Below, piece after piece: positions 43,037-52,111 of a stretch of DNA of 64,000 bases. The notes under the pieces were generated by a model. That model searched no databases. It saw only the letters and a list, made by a program, of their open reading frames with translations, and was not told the DNA's origin. The position numbers were made by a program, and so were the translations under genes. Source of the stretch: Mesorhizobium sp. CA8 (GTDB lineage: Bacteria > Pseudomonadota > Alphaproteobacteria > Rhizobiales > Rhizobiaceae); NCBI RefSeq assembly GCF_020164955.1, contig NZ_JAIUHG010000024.1:1-64000 (forward strand), read 5' to 3'. The stretch's first letter is position 1; every line of letters begins with the position of its first letter.

Positions 43037-44607
43037 CGTCCGGCCATCCGCTTCGACTGGATGTAGAGCCACCAGGTCATCGGTAGCGACATCGCCACCA
43101 TGATCAGCGCGTAAGGGGCGGCGGAGGCGTAGTCGATCTCGCCGCTATAGGACCAGAAAGCCATCGCCAGCGTGCGGGTGCCGTTGGGAGCCAGCATCTG
43201 GGTGGCGGTGAGCTCGTTGGTGATGCCGAGCGCCACCATGGCCATGCCGGCCGCGGCGCCCGGCGCCGACAGGCGGACGGTCGTCGACCACAGCGCCTTG
43301 ACCGGCGAGCGGCCGAGGCTGGAAGCGGCGCGCTCCAGCTCCACCGGCGCCTGCGCGATCGAGGCGCGCAGGCTGACCAGCGCGCGCGGCAGGAACATCA
43401 GCGCATAACCGAACAGGATGGTGAACAGGGTCTGGTAGAGAGGCAGCGCGACGCGCACGGTGATTGTCACCAGCGCCAGCGCGGTGACCACGCCCGGCAG
43501 CGCGCCGACGATATAGTTGCAGCTCTCGAGCAGGCGCTGCAGCGGCCCTGGCGCGCGGATCGAGATCCAGGCCATCGGCATGGCGGCGAGCGTTGCAAGC
43601 ACCGCGCCGGCAATGGCGAGGAACAGCGTCTGGCCGAGCGCCAGGCTGATCTCGTCCCAACGCCAGACTTCCGTGCCGCCGGCGAGCAGCCAGCGGCTTA
43701 CGGTGACGAAGGGCACGCCGAGCGACAGCAGCGCGACGCCGGCCGGCAAAAGCAGGCATGGCAGGGTGGCGCGGCCGAGGCGAGCACGCTGCTGCTTGCG
43801 CGCGGCGCCGGAGCCGACGCGGGCGTAGCGCTCCTCGCCCCGTATCATCACCTCAAGGGCGAGCAGGAAAAGGCAGCAGACCACCAGCACGGCGGCCAGC
43901 ATGTTGGCGGCCGGACCGTTGAAGGTCGACTGGAACTGGTCGACGATCGCGGTGGTGAACGTGTCGAAACGGATGAAGACATAGAGGCCGTATTCGGCCA
44001 AGAGATGCAGGCCGACCAGCAGCGAGCCGCCGCAGATGGCGAGCCTCAGCTGCGGCAGCACGACACGCGCAAAAACCCGCCACGGGCCAAGGCCAAGCGC
44101 CGCGGCCGCATCTTCCAGCGCCGGATCGAGCCGGCGCAGCGCGGCGGCGATCGGCAGATAGAGGAACGGGAAATAGGCGATCACGGAAACCAGCACGCCG
44201 GCCCAGAGCCCGTGCAGGCCCGGAACCAAGCTGATCCAGGCATAGGAGTGCACGAAAGCGGGGATGGCGAGCGGCGCGACCGACAGCCAGGACCACCAGC
44301 GGTTGCCCGGCAGGTCGCTGCGCTCCGTCAGCCAGGCCAGCGCCACCGAGAGCACGATGGCGATCGGCACCGTGACGAGGACGAGGAGCACGGTGTTGAC
44401 CAGCAATTCGCCGACGCGCGCGCGGAAGATCAGCGCCGCCACGGTGTCCCAGCCGGTCTGGATCGCGACCCAGACGATGAAGGCGAGCGGCAGCAGCGCA
44501 ACGAGCGAGATGAGAGCCGCTGCGAGCGTGATCCATGACGTGGGCCGACGCTCCTTCATCCGGGCCGCAGGCAATCTTGCCGGCGTCATGTCGATCGTCG
44601 ACTGCAT
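43033..44607 (-). CDS. fbpB: Ferric-iron ABC transporter permease (fused, two membrane domains)
   Basis: The product has about 524 residues and 11-12 membrane helices, two binding-protein-dependent permease domains in one chain as in FbpB/SfuB. EAA-type loops are DAAAALGLGPWRVFARVVLP and ERAASSLGRSPVKALWSTTV. The start is not certain: ATGs at 44607, 44589 and 44559 are in frame and none has a strong ribosome site. It pairs with FbpA upstream and FbpC downstream. Confidence 0.84.
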   Translation of the reverse strand: MQSTIDMTPARLPAARMKERRPTSWITLAAALISLVALLPLAFIVWVAIQTGWDTVAALIFRARVGELLVNTVLLVLVTVPIAIVLSVALAWLTERSDLPGNRWWSWLSVAPLAIPAFVHSYAWISLVPGLHGLWAGVLVSVIAYFPFLYLPIAAALRRLDPALEDAAAALGLGPWRVFARVVLPQLRLAICGGSLLVGLHLLAEYGLYVFIRFDTFTTAIVDQFQSTFNGPAANMLAAVLVVCCLFLLALEVMIRGEERYARVGSGAARKQQRARLGRATLPCLLLPAGVALLSLGVPFVTVSRWLLAGGTEVWRWDEISLALGQTLFLAIAGAVLATLAAMPMAWISIRAPGPLQRLLESCNYIVGALPGVVTALALVTITVRVALPLYQTLFTILFGYALMFLPRALVSLRASIAQAPVELERAASSLGRSPVKALWSTTVRLSAPGAAAGMAMVALGITNELTATQMLAPNGTRTLAMAFWSYSGEIDYASAAPYALIMVAMSLPMTWWLYIQSKRMAGR

Positions 44608-44711
44608 CAGGCAGGCCGCTGGGTCGCCTCCGCCTGCCGGCGGAAGCGGTGCGATGTGCCACTCAGGCGGGTCGAAGCGCAGTCGACTGTCATCGACGAG
44701 GCGATCTCCAA

Positions 44712-44750
44712 ACAAAAACGCTCCCGCGGAAGGCGAATTGCCGCGGGAGC
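44712..44750 (-). terminator. Strong hairpin terminator after the iron-binding protein gene
   Basis: On the minus strand GCTCCCGCGG (44750-44741) pairs perfectly with CCGCGGGAGC (44729-44720), followed by GTTTTTGTTT. It lies between the binding-protein gene and the permease gene, so it probably ends most transcripts after the binding protein and lets some through, giving excess of binding protein. Confidence 0.82.
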
Positions 44751-44782
44751 ACGGTCGTTCGCCCTTTTAGGACGAACGCGAA

Positions 44783-45787
44783 CTAAAGCAAGCCGGCTTG
44801 CGTCATCAGCTCGATGACCTTCTTGGAATTCAATCTCGCCGGATCGACTTTCGGCGCCTGCAGATCGGCCAGCGGCACCAGCTTCGGGTTGGACTGGGCA
44901 TCCTTGCCGACGGCATATTCATAGGACGTTCCGGTCTTCAGCACGTCCTGGCCGCCCTTGCCGGTCACCCACTTCAGGAACGCCTGGGCTTCCTTCGGGT
45001 GCTTGCTCGACGCCAGCACGCCGCCGCCGGAGATCGACACGAAGGCGCCCGGATCCTGGTTCTTGAAATAATGCAAGGCGACATTCCGGCTGTTTTCGCC
45101 GGTCTTGGCCTGATCACCGAAATAATAATAGTGATAGATCACGCCGCCATCGATCTCGCCGGCATTGACGGCCTTCATCACCGTTGAGTTGCCCTTGTAG
45201 GCGGTGAAGTTCTCCTTCATCGCCTTCAGCCAATCGGCGGTGGCGGCTTCGCCCTTGAGCTCGAGCAGCGCGCTGACGATGGCCTGGAAGTCGGCGCCGG
45301 ACGGCGAGGCGGCCCAGCGGCCCTTCCAGCTCGGGTCGGCGAGATCGAGCAGCGACTTGGGCAGTTGGTCTGCCTTCAGCTTGTCCTTGTTGTAGGCAAA
45401 GACGGTGCTGCGGGCGGCGACGCCGACCCATTTGCCAGTCGACGGCTGGTATTCCTGCGGGACCTGGGCGAGGGTCTCGGCATCGACCGGCGCGAACAGG
45501 CCCGCCGCCTCGACCAGCGCCATGGCCGGTGAGTTCTCAGTCAGGAAGACGTCGGCCGGCGAGGCCGCGCCCTCGGCGACGATCTGGTTGGAGAAGTCGC
45601 TGTCGCCGCCATTGCGCAGCGTCACCTTGATGCCGGTTTCCTTGGTGAATCCCTTCGCCCATTCCTTGGCCAGGCTCTCATGCTGGGCATTGTAGACGAT
45701 GATGCCTTGATCCTCGGCTATGGCTGGGCCGGCGATCAGGCCGAGCGCCAGGGCGGCGCCGGCAAGCGTGGAAAGGGCAATTTTCAT
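44783..45787 (-). CDS. fbpA: Ferric-iron ABC transporter substrate-binding protein
   Basis: The product has 334 residues. A 24-residue signal peptide (ALSTLAGAALALGLIAGPAIA) precedes the mature binding protein. IIVYNAQHESL is the N-terminal FbpA motif and GGVIYHYYYFGDQ supplies the adjacent tyrosines that bind ferric iron in this family. It acts in the periplasm with the fused permease and ATPase encoded next. A RirA-type iron box is upstream. Confidence 0.88.
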   Translation of the reverse strand: MKIALSTLAGAALALGLIAGPAIAEDQGIIVYNAQHESLAKEWAKGFTKETGIKVTLRNGGDSDFSNQIVAEGAASPADVFLTENSPAMALVEAAGLFAPVDAETLAQVPQEYQPSTGKWVGVAARSTVFAYNKDKLKADQLPKSLLDLADPSWKGRWAASPSGADFQAIVSALLELKGEAATADWLKAMKENFTAYKGNSTVMKAVNAGEIDGGVIYHYYYFGDQAKTGENSRNVALHYFKNQDPGAFVSISGGGVLASSKHPKEAQAFLKWVTGKGGQDVLKTGTSYEYAVGKDAQSNPKLVPLADLQAPKVDPARLNSKKVIELMTQAGLL

Positions 45788-45846
45788 GGGTATCGTCCTT
45801 AAAACTGGAAACCGGGTTTCAGGTTACGGCCGCTCTTATCAATACC

Positions 45847-45861
45847 TGATTGTCTTAGTCA
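45847..45861. promoter_or_regulatory. Iron-responsive operator (TGA-N9-TCA)
   Basis: TGATTGTCTTAGTCA matches the IRO-box consensus TGA, nine bases, TCA bound by RirA in rhizobia. It lies 60 bases upstream of the fbpA-type start, consistent with repression of the uptake operon in iron-replete cells. Confidence 0.68.
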
Positions 45862-45950
45862 ACATTGTGGCCCTGCTTCAATCGGTCGCCGCGCCGCAAA
45901 CTTTCGTGATTTTGCGGCAGTTTGGCTTGGACATTATTTGGCCGGCCACG

Positions 45951-45976
45951 TAACAAACCAGGGCCGAGACGCGAAC
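45951..45976 (+). promoter_or_regulatory. Candidate ECF sigma promoter (GTAAC...CGAA)
   Basis: GTAACA and CGAA are separated by 16 bases and lie 18 bases before the sigma-factor GTG. This layout resembles the GTAACC-N16-CGAA promoters reported for the Caulobacter SigF regulon, so autoregulation of the sigma gene is likely. Confidence 0.45.
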
Positions 45977-45993
45977 ATTGGGGGTAAACTCTT

Positions 45994-46536
45994 GTGACCG
46001 GCAAGGACGAGGCCGAGCTTTCCCGGCTGCTCAGGGCCGCGATCGCGGGAGACGAAAGGGCTTATGCCGACTTTCTGCACCGCATCGCCGCCCTCGTTCG
46101 AGGTTTTGTTCGGCGCAAGATCGTTCAGGGCGGGGTCGATCCCGAGGATATCGTGCAGGAAACCTTGCTGGCCATTCATGTCAAACGCCACACCTGGCGG
46201 CCTAACGCGCCGGTGCTGCCCTGGGTCTATGCGATCGCCCGCTTCAAGCTGATCGACGCGTTCCGCCGGCGCGGGCGGCGCATCGAGGTTGAGATCGACG
46301 AGATCGCCGAAACCTTCGCCGAGCCGGAGACGGAAACGGTGAGCGAGCGCGACATCAACCGGGCGCTCGATGGGCTGCCGCCGGCGCAACGCTCCGTGGT
46401 CTCGTCAATCTCGGTCGACGGGCAGTCGATCGGCGAGACGGCGGCGAAGCTTGGCATCAGCGAGACGGCGGTGCGCGTGTCGTTGCATCGCGGCCTCGCC
46501 GCGATCGCCAAACGGTTTGGACGAACAGCGACATGA
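45994..46536 (+). CDS. ECF RNA polymerase sigma factor
   Basis: The product has 180 residues. Region 2 shows GVDPEDIVQETLLAIHVKR and WRPNAPVLPWVYAIARFKL, and region 4 shows LPPAQRSVVSSISVDGQSIG and ETAVRVSLHRGLAAIAKRF. It overlaps the next gene by four bases (ATGA), a NrsF-type membrane protein, so the pair resembles the SigF-NrsF systems of Caulobacter and rhizobia that respond to metal or oxidative stress. The GTG at 45994 follows a GGGGG site. Confidence 0.86.
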   Translation: MTGKDEAELSRLLRAAIAGDERAYADFLHRIAALVRGFVRRKIVQGGVDPEDIVQETLLAIHVKRHTWRPNAPVLPWVYAIARFKLIDAFRRRGRRIEVEIDEIAETFAEPETETVSERDINRALDGLPPAQRSVVSSISVDGQSIGETAAKLGISETAVRVSLHRGLAAIAKRFGRTAT

Positions 46537-47171
46537 GGACAGAGGATCTCATCAAGGCGCTCGACGCCGATGCCCGCGACAAGGCAATGCCGCTCGGCAA
46601 GGCCTGGTGGCTGGCGGTCGGCGTGGCCGTGGTGATCGCGGGGGCGGTCTTCTTTGCGACCATCGGGCCGCGTCCCGACATCATGTCGGCCATGCACACG
46701 ATGCGCTTCATGTCGAAATTCGTATTCACGCTGGTGCTCGCGGCCAGCGCCTTCGCGCTGATCCGCGCGCTGTCAGTGCCGGGCGCTTCGACCGGGCGGG
46801 CGATGGCCTGGATGATCGCCGCGCCGCTTCTGGTGGTGCTGGCGGTGGTTCTGGAGCTCTTCGTCGTGCCCGAGGCCGATTGGGGCAAGCGGCTTATCGG
46901 CTCGAACATGATGATCTGCATGAGCTTCATCCCGCTGATCGGCATCGGTCCGCTGGCTATCTTCCTCGGCATGCTGCGCTATGGCGCTCCGACGCGGCCG
47001 GTGTTGGCGGGCGCGGTGGCCGGCCTGCTCGCGGGCGGGCTCGCGGCAACCTTTTATGCCGCGCATTGCTTCGACGATTCGCCGCTCTTCGTCGCCACCT
47101 GGTATACGATCGCGATCGCCTTCCTGACGCTGCTCGGCGCGCTTGGTGGGCGGTTTTTCGTCCGCTGGTAG
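46533..47171 (+). CDS. NrsF-family membrane protein (DUF1109), probable anti-sigma factor
   Basis: The product has 212 residues and six membrane helices. The N-terminal MRTEDLIKALDADAR and the paired helices match DUF1109/NrsF, whose members bind the sigma factor encoded next to them and release it on stress. The CMSFIPLIGIGPLAIFLGML region and a Cys near FYAAHCFDDSP may be redox or metal-sensing positions. It follows the sigma gene with a four-base overlap. Confidence 0.82.
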   Translation: MRTEDLIKALDADARDKAMPLGKAWWLAVGVAVVIAGAVFFATIGPRPDIMSAMHTMRFMSKFVFTLVLAASAFALIRALSVPGASTGRAMAWMIAAPLLVVLAVVLELFVVPEADWGKRLIGSNMMICMSFIPLIGIGPLAIFLGMLRYGAPTRPVLAGAVAGLLAGGLAATFYAAHCFDDSPLFVATWYTIAIAFLTLLGALGGRFFVRW

Positions 47172-47337
47172 GATTTTACACACCGATCATTCGGTACAGT
47201 TTTGACACAATACCTTAATCATACCGGCAATTGTTCGCCGGTTATCGGAGCGGCCGCTGCCGCTCACGCAACCATTCCTTAAAATCGATCCGCCAGGGTG
47301 TGGCAACGCGCAGTCGCGCATTGGGTGGGATCGCATT

Positions 47338-49299
47338 GTGGCGTGGTGGTTGAGTTGGAAAGGTCGGCGGGCCGGCAAGCGCGCTGTGCCCGTCTTGATG
47401 ACAGCAGGACTCGTTGCCCTGACTGCATCGATCCTGTTGCCGGCGCTGGAACTCGGCCCGGACGCGTTGAAGGTCTGCCTGCAGATATCCGTTGCCGTCG
47501 CGGCCGTCACGCTGTTTGTCTCGGCGCTGTTCATCCGCAAGATCATCGACGACCGCCGGCAGATTGCCGAGAGCGAGCAACGCTTCCGCAGGGCCATGGA
47601 GGATTCGGCGATCGGCGTCGCCATTGTCGGCCTCGATGGCCGCATCCTTCAGGCCAACCCCGCCTTCGCCGACATGCTGGGATACACCCGCGTGGAAATC
47701 GAGGCGCTGACCTTCTTCCAGATCACGCATCCCGACGATCTGCAGATCGGCCGCGAGACGATGACGAGCCTGAAGGAAGGCAAGATCCATTCCTTCCATT
47801 TCCAGAAGCGCTATCTGCGCAAGGACGGCACCCCGGTCTGGGCACAGCTTGCCGGCTCGGTCATCCATGAAGAGGAGACAGGTCGTCCGCTCTATCTGGT
47901 GTCGCAGATCGAGGACATCGATGCGCGCAAGCAGGCCGAGGCGCGCATCGCCGAGGCCGAGACCAGGTGGAACTTCGCGCTCACCAGCACCGGACAGGGT
48001 ATCTGGAGCCTCGATATGCGCAAGGGCGGCACCACCTATTCCGAAACCTGGGTGAAGATGCTGGGCTATGCCGATGGCGAGCTCGACGGCGACCCCGATC
48101 GCTGGCTGACCATGATCCATCCCGACGACCGCGAAGTTGTCGCCGAGGCGGATCGCGCGCACCTTGCCGGCGAGACGCCCTTCTTCGAGGCCGAGTTCCG
48201 GATGCGGCACAAGGACGGGCACTGGGTCTGGATCCTCGACCGCGGCAAGGCGATCGAGCGCGACGGCGAGGGCCGGCTGATCCGGGCCATCGGCAGCCTG
48301 ACCGATATCACCGAGCGCAAGGAGACGGAGGCGCGGCTGATGGTTTCGGCGGCGCTGCTGGCCGACGAGAAAGAGCGCCTCAGAGTGACGCTGCACTCGA
48401 TCGGCGACGCTGTGATCTGCACCGACGCCGCCAACCGCATCACCTTCATGAACCCGATCGCGGAAAAGCTCACCGGTGTCGAGGTCGGCGAGGGTATGGG
48501 CAAGGTGCTCGGCCATGTTTATTGGGCGGTCGACGAGGAAAGCGGGCACAGAATCGGGCTGACGCGTCCTTCGGCGGGCGAACGCCCGCACTGCGACCAG
48601 AACACGCGCGCTGTCCTGGTCCGGCGCGACGACACCCGATGCAGCATCCGCCAGGTGGTGTCGCCGATCATGAACGACCGCGAGGAGTTCTGCGGCCTCG
48701 TCATCGTCTTCCAGGATTTCAGCGACGCGCGCGCCCTGCAGCGCCAACTGGCCTATGCCGCCGCTCATGACGCGCTGACCGGGCTCGCCAACCGTTCGAG
48801 CTTCATGCGCACTATGGAAGATCTGGTCGACCAGTGCCGCCTCAATGGCGGTGAGCATCAGTTCATGTTCGTCGATCTCGATCACTTCAAGGCGGTCAAC
48901 GACACCGGCGGCCATGCTGCGGGCGATGCGCTGCTCAAGCGCGTGGCCGACACGTTGCGCAACGTGCTCGGTGCGGAAGACATCGTCGCCAGGCTCGGCG
49001 GCGATGAATTCGCCGTCATCCTCAAATCGGGCGCCGCGGAGCGCGGGCCGATCGCGGCGCGCTCGATCATCGACGCCATCCGTAACCTCAACTTCAGCTG
49101 GGACGGGCGCCTGCATTCGATCGGCGCCAGCATCGGCCTCGCGCCGATCCGCGCCGGCTGCGGCGAGGTGGACGAGATCATCGCCCGCGCCGACGCCGCC
49201 TGCTACGCCGCCAAGGCCGCCGGCCGCGGCTGCGTTTCCGCCGCGCCCGACGAAGCTTTGAAAGATTTGGCGCCACTGCCGCTCGCCGCGGCGTCCTGA
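47338..49299 (+). CDS. Diguanylate cyclase with PAS domains (GGDEF)
   Basis: The product has 653 residues. Two membrane helices (about 18-70) are followed by three PAS domains (about 80-200, 205-325, 340-460) and a GGDEF domain. The active motif RLGGDEFAVIL is near residue 555, so it should make c-di-GMP. The inhibitory RxxD site is absent: the expected position reads GAED. No EAL domain follows. The GTG at 47338 has GGGTGGGA upstream. The signal is unknown. Confidence 0.87.
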   Translation: MAWWLSWKGRRAGKRAVPVLMTAGLVALTASILLPALELGPDALKVCLQISVAVAAVTLFVSALFIRKIIDDRRQIAESEQRFRRAMEDSAIGVAIVGLDGRILQANPAFADMLGYTRVEIEALTFFQITHPDDLQIGRETMTSLKEGKIHSFHFQKRYLRKDGTPVWAQLAGSVIHEEETGRPLYLVSQIEDIDARKQAEARIAEAETRWNFALTSTGQGIWSLDMRKGGTTYSETWVKMLGYADGELDGDPDRWLTMIHPDDREVVAEADRAHLAGETPFFEAEFRMRHKDGHWVWILDRGKAIERDGEGRLIRAIGSLTDITERKETEARLMVSAALLADEKERLRVTLHSIGDAVICTDAANRITFMNPIAEKLTGVEVGEGMGKVLGHVYWAVDEESGHRIGLTRPSAGERPHCDQNTRAVLVRRDDTRCSIRQVVSPIMNDREEFCGLVIVFQDFSDARALQRQLAYAAAHDALTGLANRSSFMRTMEDLVDQCRLNGGEHQFMFVDLDHFKAVNDTGGHAAGDALLKRVADTLRNVLGAEDIVARLGGDEFAVILKSGAAERGPIAARSIIDAIRNLNFSWDGRLHSIGASIGLAPIRAGCGEVDEIIARADAACYAAKAAGRGCVSAAPDEALKDLAPLPLAAAS

Positions 49300-49328
49300 G
49301 CCGCGTCGAAGGGTTCAGCCGCGGAAGA

Positions 49329-50207
49329 TCAGCGCGTCGGCACCGGATGGTCGCCGCGATAATCGTAGAAGCCGCGACCGGTCTTGCGGCCGAGCCAGCC
49401 GGCTTCGACATATTTCACCAGCAGCGGGCAGGGGCGGTATTTCGAGTCCGACAGGCCCTCATGCAGCACCTGCATGATCGACAGGCAGGTATCGAGCCCG
49501 ATGAAGTCGGCGAGCTGCAGCGGTCCCATCGGATGGTTGGCGCCGAGCCGCATGGCGGTGTCGATGGCGTCGACCGTGCCGACGCCTTCGTAGAGCGTGT
49601 AGATCGCCTCGTTGATCATCGGCAAAAGGATGCGGTTGACGATGAAGGCAGGGAAATCCTCCGAGACGGTGATGGTCTTGTCGAGGTGCTTCACATAGGT
49701 CTTGGCGGCCTCGAAGGTCTGGTCCTCGGTGGCGATGCCGCGCACCAGCTCGACCAGCTTCATCACCGGCACCGGGTTCATGAAGTGGATGCCGATGAAG
49801 CGCTCGGGACGGTCGGTCTGGGCGGCAAGCCGGGTGATCGAGATCGACGAGGTGTTGGTCGCTAGAATCGCTTCCGGATTGAGCTGCGGGCAGAGCTGCG
49901 CGTAGATCTTGCGCTTCACCGTCTCGTCCTCTGTCGCCGCTTCGATCACGAGGTCGGCGGCGGCGAGGTCGGCCATGGCCGGAGCGGCGGAGATGCGCGC
50001 CATCGCTTCGTTGCGCGCCTTCTCCTCGAGCTTGCCGGAGCCGACCTGGCGGGCCATGTTGCCGCTTATGGTGGCGATGCCCTTCTCGATCCGGTCAGGC
50101 GATATGTCGTGGATCAGGACCTTGTAGCCGCCCAGCGCCGAGACATGGGCGATACCGCCACCCATCTGACCCGCGCCGACAATGCCGATCGTCTCGATCT
50201 TGCTCAT
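49329..50207 (-). CDS. 3-Hydroxybutyryl-CoA dehydrogenase
   Basis: The product has 292 residues. NAD is bound by IGIVGAGQMGGGIAH, and FIGIHFMNPVPVMKLVE contains the active-site His/Asn block. It oxidises 3-hydroxybutyryl-CoA to acetoacetyl-CoA, in butyrate or PHB metabolism. The genes upstream (etfA, etfB) point to fatty-acid or butyryl-CoA oxidation. The ATG at 50207 (MSKIETIGIVG) is the family start. Confidence 0.9.
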   Translation of the reverse strand: MSKIETIGIVGAGQMGGGIAHVSALGGYKVLIHDISPDRIEKGIATISGNMARQVGSGKLEEKARNEAMARISAAPAMADLAAADLVIEAATEDETVKRKIYAQLCPQLNPEAILATNTSSISITRLAAQTDRPERFIGIHFMNPVPVMKLVELVRGIATEDQTFEAAKTYVKHLDKTITVSEDFPAFIVNRILLPMINEAIYTLYEGVGTVDAIDTAMRLGANHPMGPLQLADFIGLDTCLSIMQVLHEGLSDSKYRPCPLLVKYVEAGWLGRKTGRGFYDYRGDHPVPTR

Positions 50208-50223
50208 GACCCCGATCCCGTCC

Positions 50224-50258
50224 GGAGCAGTTCCGCTTCCTTGAAGCAGGAACGCTCC
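50224..50258. repeat. Perfect-looking hairpin upstream of the dehydrogenase gene
   Basis: GGAGCAGTTCCGCTTC and GAAGCAGGAACGCTCC are near-complementary over 16 bases with a three-base loop (CTT). It sits 17 bases before the ATG on the minus strand. It resembles the GGAGCAGTTCC...GGAACTGCTCC repeats of rhizobia. Confidence 0.55.
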
Positions 50259-50343
50259 TGTGTGTTTGTTTCTCGCAATCCCGGCCGCAACCCGCCGGAA
50301 TGGCTCAGACCTTTTGCGGCCTGCTTTTTGTGCAGTGCAAACT

Positions 50344-50377
50344 AAAAGGGCGGGGCGACTTCGTCTACCCCACCCTT
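50344..50377 (-). terminator. Probable terminator after etfA
   Basis: On the minus strand, GGGTGGGG and CCCCGCCC flank a loop TAGACGAAGTCG and are followed by TTTT. It lies 29 bases after the etfA stop. Confidence 0.6.
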
Positions 50378-50406
50378 CGGATTTTAATATGCCAGAACCG
50401 GCGACG

Positions 50407-51336
50407 TCAAAGCGCCTTTTGCAGCTCCGGCAGGATGACGAAGAGATCGCCGACCAGACCGTAGTCGGCAACCTGGAAGATCGGCGCTTCCTCGTCCTTG
50501 TTGATGGCGACGATGACCTTTGAATCCTTCATGCCGGCGAGATGCTGGATCGCGCCGGAGATGCCGACCGCGATGTAGAGGTCTGGCGCCACCACCTTGC
50601 CGGTCTGGCCGACCTGCCAGTCGTTCGGCGCGTAGCCGGCGTCGACCGCGGCGCGAGAGGCGCCGACCGCGGCGCCGAGCTTGTCGGCGACCGGCAGGAT
50701 GACTTCCTGGAACTTCTCCGAGGAGCCGAGCGCGCGGCCGCCCGAGATGATGATCTTGGCCGAAGTCAGCTCCGGACGGTCGTTCTCGGAAAGCTTGTTC
50801 TCGACGAAAGACGACAGGCCGGGGTTGGCGGCGGCGCCGACCGTCTCGACCGGGGCGGAACCACCTTCCGGCGCTGCCGAGAACGATGCGGTTCGTACGG
50901 TGATGACCTTTTTGGCGTCGGTCGCCTGCACGGTCTGGATGGCATTGCCGGCATAGATCGGCCGCTTGAAGGTATCCGGCGAGATGACCTCGATGATCTC
51001 GGACACCTGGGCGACGTCGAGGAGTGCCGCCACGCGCGGAGCGACATTCTTGCCAGACGAAGTGGCCGGCGCGACGATCGCGTCATAGGAGCCGGCGAGC
51101 GAGACGACCAGCGCCGCTGTCGGCTCGGCGAGGCGCTCCGAAAGCTCGTCGGCCTCGGCGAGCAGCACCTTGCGCACGCCCTTCAGCTTGGCGGCGGCAT
51201 CAGCCGCGCCCTTGGCGCCCTTGCCGGCCACCAGCACGTCGACATCGGAGCCGATCTGGAGGGCCGCCGACAGCGCCTTGGCGGTCTGGTCGGAAAGACT
51301 TGCATTGTCATGTTCGGCGATGAGGAGAATTGCCAT
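50407..51336 (-). CDS. etfA: Electron transfer flavoprotein alpha subunit
   Basis: The product has 309 residues. The C-terminal FAD-binding domain contains IIISGGRALGSSEKFQEV, YAPNDWQVGQTGKVVAPD and LYIAVGISGAIQHLAGMKDS. It accepts electrons from acyl-CoA dehydrogenases and passes them to ETF-ubiquinone oxidoreductase. It lies just downstream of etfB with AAAGGA before its ATG. Confidence 0.92.
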   Translation of the reverse strand: MAILLIAEHDNASLSDQTAKALSAALQIGSDVDVLVAGKGAKGAADAAAKLKGVRKVLLAEADELSERLAEPTAALVVSLAGSYDAIVAPATSSGKNVAPRVAALLDVAQVSEIIEVISPDTFKRPIYAGNAIQTVQATDAKKVITVRTASFSAAPEGGSAPVETVGAAANPGLSSFVENKLSENDRPELTSAKIIISGGRALGSSEKFQEVILPVADKLGAAVGASRAAVDAGYAPNDWQVGQTGKVVAPDLYIAVGISGAIQHLAGMKDSKVIVAINKDEEAPIFQVADYGLVGDLFVILPELQKAL

Positions 51337-51361
51337 TTTTCTTTGTCCTTTCCCGATCGCT

Positions 51362-52111
51362 TTACAGCACGCCGGCTTCGTTCTTCAGCTTCTCGACTAG
51401 CTCGGCCACCGACTTCACCTTGACGCCTGCCTTGCGGCCGCCCGGCTCCTCGGTCTTGATCACCTTGAGGCGCGGCTTGACGTCGGCGCCGTAGTCGGCC
51501 GGGCTCTTCTCGTCGAGCGGCTTCTTCTTGGCCTTCATGATGTTGGGCAGCGAGGCATAGCGCGGCTGGTTGAGGCGAAGGTCGGCGGTGACGATCGCCG
51601 GCATCTTCAGCTCGACGGTCTGCAGGCCGCCGTCGACTTCGCGCGTCACCTTGGCATGATCGCCGGCGAGCTCAACCTTGGAGGCGAAGGTGCCTTGCGC
51701 CCAGCCAAGCAGCGCCGCCAGCATCTGGCCCGTCTGGTTCGAATCGTCGTCGATCGCCTGCTTGCCGAGGATGACCAGGCCAGGCTTCTCGGCCTCGACC
51801 ACGCCCTTCAGCACCTTGGCGACGCCGAGCGGCTCGGTCTGCTCGTCGGTCTTGACCAGGATTGCGCGGTCGGCGCCCATGGCGAGCGCGGTGCGCAGCG
51901 TCTCCTGCGCCTGCTGCGGGCCAACCGAGACGACGATGATCTCTTCCGCCTTGCCGGCTTCCTTGATGCGGATCGCTTCTTCAACCGCGATCTCGTCGAA
52001 CGGGTTCATCGCCATCTTGACGTTGGCAAGCTCGACGCCCAGTCCGTCCGCCTTCACCCGGACTTTGACGTTCGCATCCACAACCCGCTTCACGGGCACA
52101 AGGATCTTCAT
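51362..52111 (-). CDS. etfB: Electron transfer flavoprotein beta subunit
   Basis: The product has 249 residues. KILVPVKRVVDANVKVRV is the standard beta-subunit N-terminus, VKMAMNPFDEIAVEEAIRIK the next conserved block and ILGKQAIDDDSNQTGQMLAA the nucleotide-binding loop. It forms the dimer with EtfA. AGGAGAGG precedes the ATG. Confidence 0.92.
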   Translation of the reverse strand: MKILVPVKRVVDANVKVRVKADGLGVELANVKMAMNPFDEIAVEEAIRIKEAGKAEEIIVVSVGPQQAQETLRTALAMGADRAILVKTDEQTEPLGVAKVLKGVVEAEKPGLVILGKQAIDDDSNQTGQMLAALLGWAQGTFASKVELAGDHAKVTREVDGGLQTVELKMPAIVTADLRLNQPRYASLPNIMKAKKKPLDEKSPADYGADVKPRLKVIKTEEPGGRKAGVKVKSVAELVEKLKNEAGVL

